From assembly GCA_014706295.1 (NCBI GenBank), contig JACSVZ010000001.1:85310237-85374236 (forward strand): DNA of 64,000 bases, in the 5' to 3' direction. The position numbers and the translations under genes were made by a program. The stretch is from Lycocorax pyrrhopterus obiensis. Taxonomy: Eukaryota > Chordata > Aves > Passeriformes > Paradisaeidae. Under the pieces are notes generated by a model. It was given only the letters and a program-made list of their open reading frames with translations, did no database searches and had not been told where the DNA came from. Shown piece after piece: positions 11,606 to 24,689 of the stretch (positions are counted from its first letter, which is position 1; the number at the start of each line of letters is the position of its first letter).

Positions 11606-14600
11606 TACGTTTAATTTCAATGAGTATAATTATGTTGGTTTAGACTTCAGTGCATATAGTCATAATTTCAAACGGCTTATTTTAAGGCAAAGCACATGTC
11701 TCTGAAGAAAATCTAATTTAAATAATAACCACGTTTTATCTTCTTTATTAACACACCCTTAAAGCAATTGGAAACAACAATTAAAATGGAGAGCAGTCAT
11801 TTAATTGAAGCAGAGCAGATTCACAGGTCATCAATTAAAAAAAAATATATGAAGAAAACAAAAACACTGCTGAGTGACACTAGACATCTTATGTTCCAGG
11901 TTAGACTACTTAATGCAGGACCACCTGACATTTATTTTATTCTGAAAATAACTATGGTAGATGAGTAATTTTTCTTTAGTCTTGCAACAGCAGATGGGGG
12001 TTTTTGGTCTGTTTTTATTAGTGTGAATGCAGCTTCCCTGGGGAGCTTGGGGTGATGTGGGATGTGGGAAGGGAGCACACAGACCTGCCCCCAGGCTGCA
12101 GGTCTGGGCTCTGCCCTGCCTGTACCCATCCAACTGGAATGCCAAGCCAGGATGATGTGAACAAACATGGATTCACCAGCTAGGCGATTAGTTTGACATG
12201 ACAAGGACTATGATGAATGTAAGATTTTTGAATAGGAGCTGGTGTGTCCAGCTTGGTTTGGAGTCCAACAGCAACCAGGGAAACGGCTGTAAAATTCAAA
12301 GCAGGTTCACTTCTTGCTCTGAATGTTAACTCAGGTTTGGAGCTGACATGGTTGGTCCTCCTGGAGCTCTGCACTTATTTCACCTTTGCTTCAGCCACAC
12401 ACATCTGTCCCTTGTTTTTAGGCTCCCTGGGTTAGGCTGGAAGCAGCTTGCTTGGGTCCCACTGGCCTGGAGATGAGGCAGTGGGTGCACGTCTGTGCAA
12501 AAGCTGCACACACACAGAATGTCCACACTATAAAGCAGAAATTCAGGGAGACCCAGCACTTCTCTTTACAACCTTGACTTCAGAAGTAAATTCAAGTGGG
12601 ATTTTGCTTGAGGCATTTTAAAAACCTGGTAGATGTGTGGGGCAGAGATCAGCATGGAATAGGTGTTGCCTGCTGCATAAACGTTCCTCTTATTGATGTA
12701 AATATAGTATGAGCCATATTTACATAAGTGGCAGACATTTGCAGACATTTGCAGGTCACATCTGAATTCATTCTGGTGCTGAGGTAGGGATCTTGGAGCA
12801 GATCATCAGCAAGACACTTCGCAACGTACTCAATATAATATTGTATGTAGATAACAGCCTTTCAGCGAGCATCTTCTTTTGAGTAGGTTCTGGGGATGTT
12901 AATGTTTTCATGGGCACCCCTTTAAAAAGACGCTCTTTTTCTTGAAGGAATCAGGATTCCTGTTACCCAGGTACCAGAAAGAATTCTACTGCAGTAGAAG
13001 TAATTAATTTTGATTTTCTGCAGAGTCAAGGGGGTGGCATTGTGCCATTCAGATCTGGAGGTTTTATTTGTTTTTAGGCAGAAGGGAAATAATGTTGAGG
13101 TTGGAGGGGGAGCTATAGAGAAAAACGTTTTGGTCTGTTTTGCTTTGACAGGACAGTCTCCTGTCTCAAAACTCTGTTCTTCAAGCAAGAACAGGGTGGT
13201 GGACCAGAAGTATTCCTCAGGAGCAGAAGAATTTACTGCAGGGATGTTTTTAGAAGTCAAGGTATTTTTTCTCAACATAGGAGGAAACATAGGAGAATTT
13301 CTTCAAGTTATAACTTTTATTAGCACAGCCGAAGTTCAGTTTCATGGTTAGAACCTTATTATACATTTACTTTGGGGCCCAAAAAGGGTGACTTTCTGTC
13401 TGACATCAAACGGAATGGTAAATATCAAGTTACCACAGGAAAGATACAGAGACCTGATTCAATGTTGAACTATCTAATAATTTGTTTTATTCTAATGTCA
13501 CCAAAGCTGAAAAGACCCTAAGTACAAGGGAAAAGGAGTGATCTCGATTTCTAGCTGCTTACTTTGCTCTTGTTATCAGCTAGCTGGAAAAGATGCAGTC
13601 AGAGTGATACCTGTACTTAAAAGTAGGTGTGAAAATGCAACCTCACATTATGCCTGCAAAGATGAAAATCTGCTTTATAGGACTTCACTGCAGCCCTAGT
13701 CATAACAGAGAGGTCCTTTCGCCTGTGGCCACTGGGGATGGCAGAGCATAGCTTGGTTGTGCCTTACAACTGATAGAAATCTAAGGTCTGCCTGTTATTT
13801 AGTTTCTTACTTGTTATTCAAATAATGTTTTTTCTCACTCAAACAAAATAATCGTTAGTCCTAGATTTTGGCACAGAAATGTTTCTGGGGATTTAGGTGA
13901 TGCTGATTGCCCTCTTCAGAGCTTCTGATGGATACCTCTGACCCTCCAGTCCCTCTGTTTACATTTAAAATGGTGGCAAATATAACTCCTTGCTCTAGCT
14001 CTGAACTTAGCAGTTGCAATTTTCTTTGGTTTTCATTTCTGCACCTTATTTTCAAATCTAATGGCTGGCTGAATGACATATGGAGCCTTCCAGGTTTTCA
14101 TCCTATTTAGCAGACTGGGAAAAAGTCTGTGTATTTCAGTAGTAATCTACTGGAGAAATCTATTGTAGATAAAACAATTACGTCTTCCATTTGTTCTTTT
14201 TTTTTTTCCCTTGAGCTGGCATACAGTTCTTTCCAACTCTATAAAGGTGTTTTATTGCACTTACTAAAAATGTCAAGGATACTAAACAGCAATGCATAAT
14301 TTACAATAGATTTTGTAGGCAATGGAGTTCTTACAGCCACAGCTTCCTGAGAGTGTACTTATTACTATTTTACTACCTGCTGTAGTATCCAGGCTCAATT
14401 TCCAGTGTGTTTGGTGAAAAAAACCCACAAGGCAAAGAGGGATAGGGACTGCTGCTAAAAACAAGTGGGTGATTACTGGGCATTTGCCAGTTTACCTAAG
14501 ATAAATGGATATTATTAACATTGTTGACCACATTGAAGTGCTTTAATTATGCAGAAATGCAGGCAGGAAAACATTAAACTAAAGAAATGTGGTTGAATTA

Positions 14601-16010
14601 AAGTGTTGGGGTGCTGAAAAAAAGAAGTCATCCCATTCCAGCAAGATTAAAGTGACCTCGGTTATTGGTTGAACAGCAAAATGAAGATATTTTCCTTCCT
14701 TTTTAGTGTCAGGATCCTTTGCAGGAGTTGGTGCTGGATATAAATGTAGTGCAAGTTCAGATGTATAATAATCAGGATGACATGATAATATGTTGATGTC
14801 AGCTTGACAAAAGTGATTCGCATAGGCACTAACTATGATGTTTTAATGTATTAAAGCAAGAAGATTAAGAAGTCCTTAGGAAATAAAAGCACAGAGGTAA
14901 AATAGCTTGCAAGCTGTGTTTAAAGGGTAAGGTTTTTGGAGCAAAGATTTTAAGTACCTATGGCACACATCCTCTGCTAGGCTTTTCTTAAAGAAAGCTG
15001 TAACTGAATTTTCAGTCAGAAATAGCATTTTCTGTCTCTGTATTGATTTCTGCTTAGGCAGCATGCAGAGGTTTGTTATCATTTTAGTGCATTTGTAAAA
15101 AAGTGAAATGACCAAAAGCCACAAGTGTTAATTTGGCCTTAATTTTTATCTACTCTGGCAGTCAATACCTCACACTATGTGTAATAGCCCTTTATTTACC
15201 ACAGGAAATGCCTTAAATGCTGAGACAGGAGTCAGCCTGAGTAGAGGAATATTGAGGAAATGTGTTCATGTTCACAGCTGCCCAGGTTTGTGATAGCCCC
15301 GAGCAAGCCAGCACACAGCTCTTTCACCATGGCTCACAGTCCAGCTACAATCTCTTTTCTGAAACAAGGTTCCAAGGTTTGTCTTGTCTTACAGCCCTGT
15401 TAGGAAGTATCAGAGCAGGGAACAGCACCTGCAGTGCAGGTGGCACAGCATCCAGAGAGAGGGATCATGCTCTCCACTTCGTCTTGCAATAGGATCTGAG
15501 GATCAGCCAGTCTTCAGGAATTTAGTCCCTTATTGCACCATTTTCATTAGCTTTGCTTGAAGAACCTGTAGGTACACGTGGGACCACCTGAATATATGAT
15601 GCTAAGTGCTTTGGTGAGTGCAGGCATAAGTGCAGCCATTGACTGGAAATGGCACAGAAAGAAAACGAGATGATATTAATATCCTGGAGTCATTAACTCT
15701 TACACATCAGATTTCTTTCTTCCATAACAAATCTTGCATAGCAAAAATGTGCAAGGTGATCGAGTAAGCTGAGGATTTTCTTTCCTTTTTTTGTCACAAT
15801 TCATTTTATATCTCTAGCTAGAGGCAATAACATGTAGCTATCAGCAATCAAATGGGGCCTGAATCCTCCAGCAGAACAGTGGGTTTTTCTAAGTGATCCA
15901 TCTAGATAAGTGTCACCAGTGCTGTATGCTTCTGAAGAGTGTCTTAAAACTGACATGCTCAGTTTCATGTCTACTGCATTTCTACATGGGGCTCCGACAA
16001 ACACTTATGA
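11606..16010. other. Unique non-coding DNA, no gene found
   Basis: No gene or transposon is recognised. Two overlapping open frames at 12922-13351 (122 codons minus, 113 codons plus) occupy the same DNA and neither resembles a known protein, so both are taken as chance. A 12-bp tandem duplication of GCAGACATTT-type sequence occurs at about 12731-12755. A T-run with pyrimidine flank lies near 14198-14212. Confidence 0.55.
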
Positions 16011-16560
16011 TGTTGGGGTCACTGAGGCCAGCTGGTGGAAAAACTCAGGCATTTGAAAAATACCTTTTATCTTTGTAAAGGGAAAGCCTCTCCCACAAGT
16101 CCTTGTGGTTGGAATGTAACCTTTCCCCCCCAGACTCTGTATAAGTAAGACCACTTCTCCCAGCAGTCTCTGGCTGCTCCCTTACCTGGTCCCCTGCCCT
16201 GCCCCTTCCCCCTGCTCATTGCCTCCCTTCCCCGGCCCCGCCTCTGCACCGTCCCCAGGCCCTCAGATGAGACTATGCAAGGGGTAGAGAGCTCGTGGTT
16301 GGTCTCTTCGCCTGCTCACCTCTGCGGATGATTAAAGCTGTTCGTGGCACACGGGCTAGCGGAGGGCCCTCCTTGGCTCCTTGTCTCTGGTAATATTTGA
16401 GCTATCCAGTTCAGGTGTGGGGTGCGTGCCACCAGCGCCTCAGCAGCGCAGGGCAGAAAGGATGGTCTACTAGTGGCCCAGTCCACACCTGAATTGTCCC
16501 TCTCAAGAGACAATTTGGGGTACACAGCAGCCACCTCTGACCACCCTATAACCCCCACAA
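16011..16560 (+). mobile_element. Probable solo LTR of an endogenous retrovirus
   Basis: A GC-richer block of about 550 bp stands out from its A+T-rich surroundings. It opens with TGTTGGGGTC and closes with ACCCCCACAA, an imperfect inverted-repeat pair of the TG...CA kind that bounds retroviral LTRs. Inside, in the order expected for U3-R-U5, are a TATA-like GTATAAG at about 16139, a C-rich stretch, an ATTAAA polyadenylation-type signal at 16331-16336, and a GC-rich segment downstream that would be the R/U5 part. I see no gag, pol or env sequence next to it and no clear target-site duplication. The family is not identified; a CpG-containing unique element is the alternative. Confidence 0.45.
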
Positions 16561-17650
16561 CCTTTCATAAATTTTATATTATCTGACTGAGAATAAAATT
16601 CCTTTGAAAACTGTTACCTGTGTAGACCTGCAAGACGGTATTGCCTTGGCTGGTAACAGGCCATAAGCTTTGTGCTGAATTTGCAAGGCTGCAGGACTGA
16701 GGTATGTCAGGTTTGCTTTGTCTGAACTCCTGGTGACCTGCCTGAGCTCTGTTTTACTTGCTGTAGCTGTAACAGCAATTTTTCTAATTGACTAGGTGTC
16801 TACGGCTTATTTGTTTTACTTTTGTTTGTCTTTCTATTGTACCTACATAGTTTTATGGCTTTAGCATAATGATGTTGTATAGAGAAATAGAAGTCTGGGA
16901 GGAGAGCAGAGAAGTGGAGACACAGGACATAGAGGAACATAGGCAGGGGGTGAGAAGGGTTGGAGCACAGGGTTGGCACTGCAGACCTGACGGCCATAAA
17001 CAACTCACGCATGGCCAGTCAAAAGAAACGCAGACCTGGCGCTGGGCAAACCTGGTTTTATGGATAGCAAAGTGCACAAAGAACAAGTGTCTGACATATA
17101 AAAGGCTTGGTATACAGTGAATTTAGGTGTGACATGGAGCTGCAGACAGACTAAGAAAGAGCAAGGTGTAAAAGCATGTTAATAAACGTGTAAAATGACC
17201 CCCCAAATAGATCCATGAAACACAAATGGATCCTAAAGAGAGGAAGAAGAAGAAGCCTTTAAGATCATGAAGATCATACTCCTCTAAGTTAAGGAATCTC
17301 GACTAATAGTGATAAGAGGTTTAAGATTTCAATTATATGTACAGTGGAGTCTTGGCTTTATGTGTATCAAGTGTGCTTCCTTTTTGCTTATAAACAAAAT
17401 CTTGAGGATGACAAAAAAAAATAGGTCTTAGGACTATTAGAAGGATAAAACAGCTGCATTTATACCAAGTTTGTATGAAACAAAGACACACAGTGCTTAT
17501 TAAGTCAGATTGGAAAAGAAGTAGGAGAAGAACTACATGTTTGGAAGGCCATTTCATTCATTTATTTGTTTATTTATGTAGGGTAGAGCTTCCTATGTCC
17601 CCACGTATCTCAACATGGTGATACATGATTGATATTTTGATGGTTAAATG
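16561..17650. other. Unique non-coding DNA, no gene found
   Basis: No recognisable gene or repeat. Open frames on opposite strands at 16800-17120 overlap and have no known motif. If the LTR call to the left is right, this stretch is host flank, since no retroviral leader or gag reading frame follows it. Confidence 0.5.
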
Positions 17651-18000
17651 CATAGAGTCATGGAATCATAGAGCCACAGGATGGTTTGGGTTGGAAAGGA
17701 CCTTCGAGGCCATCTAGTTCCAACCTCCCTGCCATGGAGAGGGACACCTTCCAATAGACCAGGTTGCTTTGCACCCCATCCAACCTGGCCTTGAACACGT
17801 CCAGGGATGGAGCATCCGCAGCCTTCCTGGGCAATCTGTTTCTTGTGCCTCACCACCCTCACAGTAAAGAATTTCTTCCTAATATCTAGTTTAAATCTTT
17901 GCAGTTTAAAGCCATTCCTCTGTATCCTGACACTACAACCTTTGTAAAAAGTCCCCCTCCAGCTCTTTTGTAGACCCCCTTTAGGTACTGAAAGGCGTAC
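17651..18000 (-). mobile_element. CR1: CR1 LINE fragment, about 350 bp
   Basis: Minus-strand CR1 3' region. On the + strand it begins with CATAGAGTCATGGAATCATA, passes through GGTTTGGGTTGGAAAGGACC, CATCTAGTTCCAACCTCC, CCAACCTGGCCTTGAACACG, the TTTCTTCCTAATATCTAG segment and the TTTAAAGCCATTCC segment, and fades out near CCCCCTTTAGGTACTGAAAG. All are standard blocks of the bird CR1 3' end. It is 5'-truncated and encodes nothing; the frame at 17644-17862 on the minus strand is repeat-derived. Confidence 0.95.
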
Positions 18001-20740
18001 TGAACATACTGAAATGGTATGTTAGCTGAGCTGGGGTCACTGTCACTGCTCTGCTTAGCATGTGATTAAAGAAAGAAAAGCAATTTTGCAGAACTTGTTT
18101 TCACTGTGAAATTGCCTTGCATTTTCCACAAGTTAAGGACATGCCAGCAAAACCCAGACTCACTGGATAAGGAGCGGCTCACACATGAAATGTGGAGTTT
18201 GTGTTTTCCTACCCACATTCTTGTAGACTAGTAAGCAAAAATGCCATGCAGCTGCATGAGGTATATGAATTCCTATACAAAAGGAACCAATCTGTATTCT
18301 AACCTATCTACTTACCTGGCTTGAGTCCAGATGAAAATCCAGGCAGTGCTGTAGAAACAGTGACAAGTTCAGACTTTCAATTATGAAGTTAGAACAATTT
18401 ATTAACAGTTCTTAGAGTTTTATCAGCTGTTTAATGTGCTTGTCTTTCCTCAAAATGCATCGTTTATTTTGCAAGGACAAGCAATATATTTCTTTCCCTG
18501 TAACCTGCTGTATTCTAGTGTGGAAAAGGCACCCATGTCTCCAAGGGAGGAAGAGTAGTAAAGTCAGTATTGTTGGCTCATACAATATCTTTCACTACAT
18601 TCACTTCATTTCACATATTCATCAGTTAATCAGCCAGTCTGCACAGTCACACAACCTACAGGAAGATTGTTCTTTACTCTTCAACTTTGTGATGGCATGA
18701 TAAAAGAATTCATGGCTTCCTGCTGTTGGGTTCCAAATGTGAACATGTATGTGTTAGCACTCTTGCCCCTGGAGTCTGTGGGTGTCAGTAAATTCTCAGT
18801 CTGAACCCTCCCTGTTGAAGGATATTACTCTGGATGTCAGCTGTCCATGATGTCCTTATATCTTGTTTCACATCATTTTTCTTCCTAAAACAAATGCAGC
18901 TGCATTTCCAAAGGCTGTTAACTTTACTGGCAGTGGTTCCCACCCCCAGAGATATGTGCTTCCCTACTATTAATTCTCTTCAATTAAGCTTCCTAGATCA
19001 TGCTGCATTGATCAGGCAATTAATTGATCGCTGAAGGCGTGCCTGAAACAATGAATCAGCTGTTTCTCTTCCCTATGAGTTACTTACCCCCTGTTTTTTC
19101 AAACTCAATACAGCTCAGAAGTATGGCATTAATTTGTAGTTTGGTGTAAACTGGCACCCTTTGGTGCACGTAGCATCATTGTTTGTCTTTGTTTCCCAGC
19201 TCAGAGGAAAGTGCAGCCTTATTTCTGACATCACTGAAAGCTGACGGATGGAGGGCAGTAAATTGCTCTGTGTTTCTGTTTCTAAATAATGGAAAAATCA
19301 AGAGGCCATTAGATGGGGTCTGGAACTGTAAGCCTAATTCAGTTGTGCTGTGTTGTGATGGTGTGAATACACATGCTTCATCTTCCCTACTGTTATAGGA
19401 AAAGAGCATCTTGTTTCTCCTGATGCTGTGGGAATTTATTTCCCCTATGGAAGCTACTTGTTTGAAATGAAAACTTGGATAGTCCTAGGATAAAAGAAAC
19501 AAAATTCAGAAGGTGTCAGGCCACAACCAAGTAGAATAATTGCACATTCAACCTTTGCCCTGTAAGTCAGAACAAACCCCAAAGCATTCAAATGCAGGAC
19601 TTGGAGAGCTTGTACCTGGGAGGTAGGACTTCTGGTGGCCAGACAGATTAGCATGTTGTGCTTTCTGTTCTCTAGAGTTTCAAAATAAATTTAAAATAAC
19701 AGGGACTGGAAAATAATATTTGAAGTAATAAAAACCTGAAGGGAATGTTGGTTAAAGAATGTAGTCCATTACATCCATAGTGTTTGAACAGTACAGCTTT
19801 CCAGAAGTCTGCTGCAGGTTGCAGTTTGTAGGAGTCCTGTCATAGTCTTCTGACGGTTTTGGTTTGGACTGCTCCTGGATTGGAGAAAGGGTAATGGAAA
19901 CAGTGATATTCAGATCCATGGTGGAGACTGCTTAGGCACAAAGAGAAGGAATTAACTCCACAATGAAGTCAGACCAAAATTTAATTTCTGTTTGTTCCAT
20001 CATGAGAAGAAGCTGAATGCTTGATCTCAGGCAGATGTCCAAGCACAGACACACCTGTTCTGATACTGGCACAAGCCTTTAGCTTTTGATGAAGCCAATC
20101 CCAGGATTTTTTCTTTTACAATAACTTCTAAATTGGAAATGTAAATATCAAGTGAATGCTACTTGCTTGGACAACATATTGATACAGATACGTGCCTGGC
20201 TGGCTCTCTACAGAGTAAACACAGCTGTGGGATGAGTTGCAGTAAAAGTGGAACAGTGGAAGGCAGCACTGTAATCATGATTATTGATTGAAAATATACT
20301 TATTTAGGCATTCATATGTTTTGTTTCTGGTTAGGATCAGGATGGAAGGAAGAAGTTCTCTGACAAATCTATGTGTGATCTTTAAAAGTTTTTCTTTTCA
20401 AAGCCATCTTGATGAATTATGGAAGTTTGGTGTTTGTTTTGTTTTGCTTTCAGAAGGCATTTTTATTAGCATTCTCATTTGCAAAGGCTTACTTTAGTTG
20501 CACCCAAATTCCATATCTTTTGTGCACTATTTATATGAAATTTAGTCAAAAGGGCTGTTCTTGATCTTGTCCTTCTGTTTTGCAAGAGCCAAGAAAAGTA
20601 ATATGAATGAGATTTTAAAGACAAAATCTATGATGGTGACCTGTCAGACTTCTGTGAATGTGGTTTGCATCCATTTTGATTTAAAGCAAATGATTTCTTC
20701 AAAAACCAAAGAGTGAGAGAGCTGGGTCCTGTGGGAGTAG
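18001..20740. other. Unique non-coding DNA, no gene found
   Basis: Ordinary A+T-rich sequence with only short chance open frames (up to 88 codons). I see no promoter-like CpG cluster, no RNA gene and no transposon. Confidence 0.55.
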
Positions 20741-20815
20741 TCCTAGAATATCTCAAGTTGTAAGGGACATCGAGTCCAGCTACAGTACCATCCTTTGTGT
20801 CCCTACAGTTAAGTC
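20741..20815 (-). mobile_element. CR1: Short CR1-like 3' fragment
   Basis: The words CTAGAATATCTCAAGTTGTA, AGGGACATCGAGTCCAGCTA and following bases match the reversed 3' tail of a divergent CR1 subfamily (consensus of the type ATAGAATATCTCAAGTTGGA, AGGGAC, ATCGAGTCCAACTCC). The match weakens after about 70 bp, so this is a short, diverged or truncated copy. The right boundary is approximate. Confidence 0.6.
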
Positions 20816-23800
20816 CTTGACTAATGACTGTTTTCCCCTACTTGTGCATGCATAACACAAGCTTCCCTTCTTTATGTCCTCCTGTTTATTCCTTGACATC
20901 CTCAGGGACTTCATTTGTGACCGTACATACATAGTGAAACATCACAAGCGACAGCAAGGTTGCCACTGGTTCTCCTGCAGAGAATGTATTAATATATTAT
21001 TGGCATATGACAGTTTAATCAGTCCTACCTGTCTGTCTAGCCATGTCCTTCACTTGTGACAACCCAATCTGAGAGAAGCAAAAGTGGTTTAAGAAATTAC
21101 CTGTGTCAAACCAACATTTCAACTTATGTTTGCTATTTTCTTCTATGACTATAGAAGAGCTTATGTATTAACTTGAAAGGGCTGCTAAAATGCTTAGTGC
21201 AAGGATGGGCTCATTTGTTGAAAGACTCACTCATCTTAATCTTGAACATTCCCAAAATTGCTTTTTGGGCATCTTTTGATGCTTTCTTCAAGCTTTCAGC
21301 TTGGTGATATATGGAAATAGTTATGTGGTGTCTGTGAGAGTATTTCTGGGCTGTCTGAATGCTGACTACACAGTACTTAAATGATGCATATGTTTGAAAG
21401 ATGTGTTCCTTGTCCTAAAGAGGTGAAGCTTGGCCCAGTTACTGACATCAGTGAGTTTTTGGATTGTAGTAGTTATCTGCCACCCTGTGTGTTACTCATA
21501 CTTGAACTCTCCACAAGAAGTACATTCAGTGCAGCAGCCTCTGAGGCAGCTCAAATAGATCCAAATAAAGAGATAAAGGAGAATCTTGAGGTACAGACCA
21601 GTTGGTTCTTTTCATTACATCTTTGTTTTCTGATTGCTCACAGATGCTTGTGAGTATCAACTGCCTCATGTGCACATGCTTAAGGCCTCACAGTTTCTGT
21701 GTTCTTGCTCTGTAGTTCATGGTATGGCGGGTCTTCTTGGTGTCCTGTGATGTCCTGGTGACCCAAAAATACTTTTGTTTTCCTTTGTTTTGCATTGAAA
21801 TGTCAGAAACAATATGAGAACTGTGTTATAGCCAGAAGCGTGTTTTCATAGGATGGCATGGTGCTACATGCCATGACAACCTGTGAAGAAGTTTGAAAGT
21901 AAGGGAGCATGCTGAAATACTATTGGAAGACTCATGGCTGGGGAAACCAAAGCAGGTGCAATGTCACCCATACTGCCATTTGGAAGGTGTACTTGAAGGG
22001 AAAGATATTCCAGACAGCTCCTGGGCTTTGTCTTGGAAAGAGAGTTAATTGAGTTGCTCAAAGTAAACAGATGGGATGCGGTATTCAAGCTTGCTCCTTG
22101 GCTGTCAGTTTCTTATTCGGTGCTATCTGCCTATTAAATTTAAATATTGGCAGAAAAAAGTCAATGAAGAATAAAGAGAGAGCAAGTTAAAAAAAACCCT
22201 CAAAACCAAATAGAAATGGAAACAAAAAATGGCGGTGGAATCACTTTCTATGGTCCATGAGGAAGATGGTGACTCAGGAGAATTTGTTCACACATGACAT
22301 GTGCAAAAGGTGCCTGAGGAGAAGAATCACAGGCTGCCAGAAAGAATGGCAGTATCTGAAATGATTGTCAGTGATATTCTAGTAAAAAAAAAACATGAGG
22401 AAGAAACCCAGCCAAACTACGATGGCAGTGTTTACAGCACACAGGAGTGCAGCTTGATCCATTTAGAGTAAACAAATTATTTTCGTCTTGTCCTGGGAAG
22501 ACGACTCAGTGGACTTGATCCAATTAAAGTGGAAGCAGTGGAGCAGGAAGGAGTGCTGTTCTTGTGCAGTAGCAAGGGCAATGGAATCTCCAAAGCTCTT
22601 CTCTTCATTAGGTGTGGGAAGAAGGATGGATGTGGCTGAGTAGCTTAGCTGTCACTCTGGGGAGAAGTGTGACATTAGGAAATTTAGGTCTCAAAAGGAA
22701 CCAAGAATGAGATGAATGGACAGATGCAATAAAAGAAAGTGATTAGTCCTGAGAGACCTTTCGCTTTGCAAGTTTAAGAGGTTGGAGGAGCTGTTTAATG
22801 ACCTCTTGGCATTTTGACTTCTGTGACCTCTTTACAGAAATGAGCATTTACCAACACTCCTTCAGTCTAAATATGACAAAAATGCAGTCAGCTTCTCCAA
22901 GGCTTCTCATACAGTTCACCACTCAATCCTCAAGGCAGCCTGAGAAGAATGGTCTTTAGTTAACTGACTTTGCTGAGGCATTTTCAAATTTCATGAGAAG
23001 GTAAAAACCTTGGAGGAACAGAGGAGTGCACAAAAGGTTAACTTTAGAGCTCAGAGCCACTTCAGATTTCCAAATGGCATTGTCATTCTTGCAGAAGCCC
23101 TGGAGAGACAGGGAAAGAGTAATTAGGGAGAAGTTCATAGTAGGTGAAGAATAATTAGGAGCTGCTGAGAAATAGCTGGTGAGGACATCTCAGAGAGTGC
23201 CTGGGAAAAAGAGCACTGCAGCTCATATCCACATAAATGAGGTACACTTGTGATCAGAGGTTGGAGTCTAGATATAGGGTCTCTTTTTGCATCCTTCAGT
23301 ACTCCTCAACTCATAGACCCTTCCTTGCTCCTGAACCCCAGTGCCTCCTTGTCTGCTGAAGTATTGTTACCTTTCTCATTATAGTAGTACCTAAAGCTGT
23401 TCTTCCCAGATGGGGCCCAGAGATGAAAAGGCAGCTGGATCCAGATGTCAGCAGAGCATTAATGTTGTTCTGATATCGGTATTCTCAAGTTTGACTCTAA
23501 ATGCTGTCTGCTGTTTTCTTTGGGGGCTGGTCACTAAAAGGCATGATGCCCTTACATGTACTCTTGACCTGATATGACACTGTAGGGAGAAAGAAGATGA
23601 AGCCCCAGCACTCTTCTCTCTAAACCCGGAGAGAAATAGTCAACCAGTGTGATATAACGGCAATATGAACACAGGCAAGGTAGTAGTTAGTTAGAATATG
23701 ATCTCTGAGCAGTAGTTTTGGAGTGAAATTCTAAACTATGGAGAGTCTAGAGGTGGTAGCTTGGCATGCATGAATATTTGAGGCTAGTACTTGCAGACGG

Positions 23801-24329
23801 AATTACTACTTCTGGCTGGGGTCCTATGGCTGTGGTAATGTCTGGAGCCATTTTTAGCTCCTTGAGGCAGAACTTGCACCATGGTGTCAGTATAATGGAA
23901 CCCAGGAGATCCAAGGGTCAGTTTGTTGCAGTGATGGCACGTGGGTGGGTCCGTGGAGTGATACAGCTGAACTGAGCACTGGGTGACTGCACTCTGGGGT
24001 TTTGTACTCGATGCCAGCTCTGGCCTTGTCCCGAGGGCTGAATAGCAGTCAGGGGTTTGCACACAATGGGGGTGTTCTTGGAGCAACCCACTGGGTTTTG
24101 CTTTCAATAAAAACAGATTTCATTCATGCTCTTGAAGACAGAGAAGCAAAGCATGGTTCAGTGGGGACAGGCAGGAGAGTAGCTTCAAAAGTGCACTCCT
24201 GATCCCAGATAAGCACTAGAGGAGATGTCTCTGTGCCTCTGGTGCCAACTTCGTAAAAGGGAGAGGAGGCCTTGTCTGCTTTCTGGCAATTAAAATAGGA
24301 GCATGCCAGATTTCTGGCTCTGCCAAGGC
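20816..24329. other. Unique non-coding DNA, no gene found
   Basis: No supported gene or transposon. Two A-runs (about 22190 and 22386) are simple low-complexity patches without a retrocopy body beside them. Two frames overlapping on opposite strands at 23766-24107 have no recognisable domain. Confidence 0.55.
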
Positions 24330-24373
24330 TTAGGGTTAGGATTAGGGTTAGGGTTATGCCTAGGGTTAGGGTT
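24330..24373 (+). repeat. Interstitial telomeric repeat (TTAGGG)n
   Basis: About seven units of the vertebrate telomere hexamer TTAGGG read on the + strand, with one A-for-G change (TTAGGA) and a short interruption (TTATGCC) before the last two units. It is a short interstitial telomeric sequence, not a chromosome end, because unique sequence continues on both sides for tens of kilobases. Such sites arise by repair of double-strand breaks with telomeric DNA or mark old rearrangements. A further telomere-like word (TTTGGGTTAGG) sits at 24524-24534. Confidence 0.9.
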
Positions 24374-24534
24374 CAGAAAACCACAAAGCCCAGAGCTCCA
24401 GGGACACTGACCGTGCAAAAAGCGTGCCAAGGAGAGCGAGACACTGCCCCAGCCTTGTGGCCTTTTTTCTCCGTGCTTGGTGCTCGCCTCAGCCCAACGT
24501 TTTTTCTTCGACCACGCCTATGGTTTGGGTTAGG
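24374..24534. other. CpG-richer block beside telomeric repeat
   Basis: About 160 bp that are GC- and CpG-richer than the neighbourhood (eight CpG sites by eye between 24408 and 24517), bounded on the left by the telomeric hexamers and on the right by TTTGGGTTAGG. It may have arrived together with the telomeric units, for example as a subtelomeric scrap. An 88-codon frame crosses it (24356-24622, +) but contains no recognisable domain, so I do not call a gene. Confidence 0.4.
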
Positions 24535-24689
24535 CATTCTTAAGGAAGAGGCAAATAAGAGGAATAAAGTGAGGGATTTGCATTTTTATCTGATTGAGGA
24601 AAACTGTTTTTCTTCTATATAGCAAGGCAAAGAAAATATCTGTACCTCTCTATCCTTATGATAGATGATCCTTCTATTTTCATTTTACT

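Noticed and set aside
12922..13351. Overlapping 122-codon (-) and 113-codon (+) frames
   Set aside because: Both read the same DNA in opposite directions, have no recognised domain, and lie in ordinary A+T-rich sequence without promoter or splice support.
22186..22400. A-runs that could be poly(A) tails of processed pseudogenes
   Set aside because: No gene-like or SINE-like body precedes either run; simple low-complexity sequence is sufficient.
24330..24373. Chromosome end (true telomere)
   Set aside because: Only about seven imperfect units, with unique sequence continuing on both sides; an interstitial telomeric site fits better.
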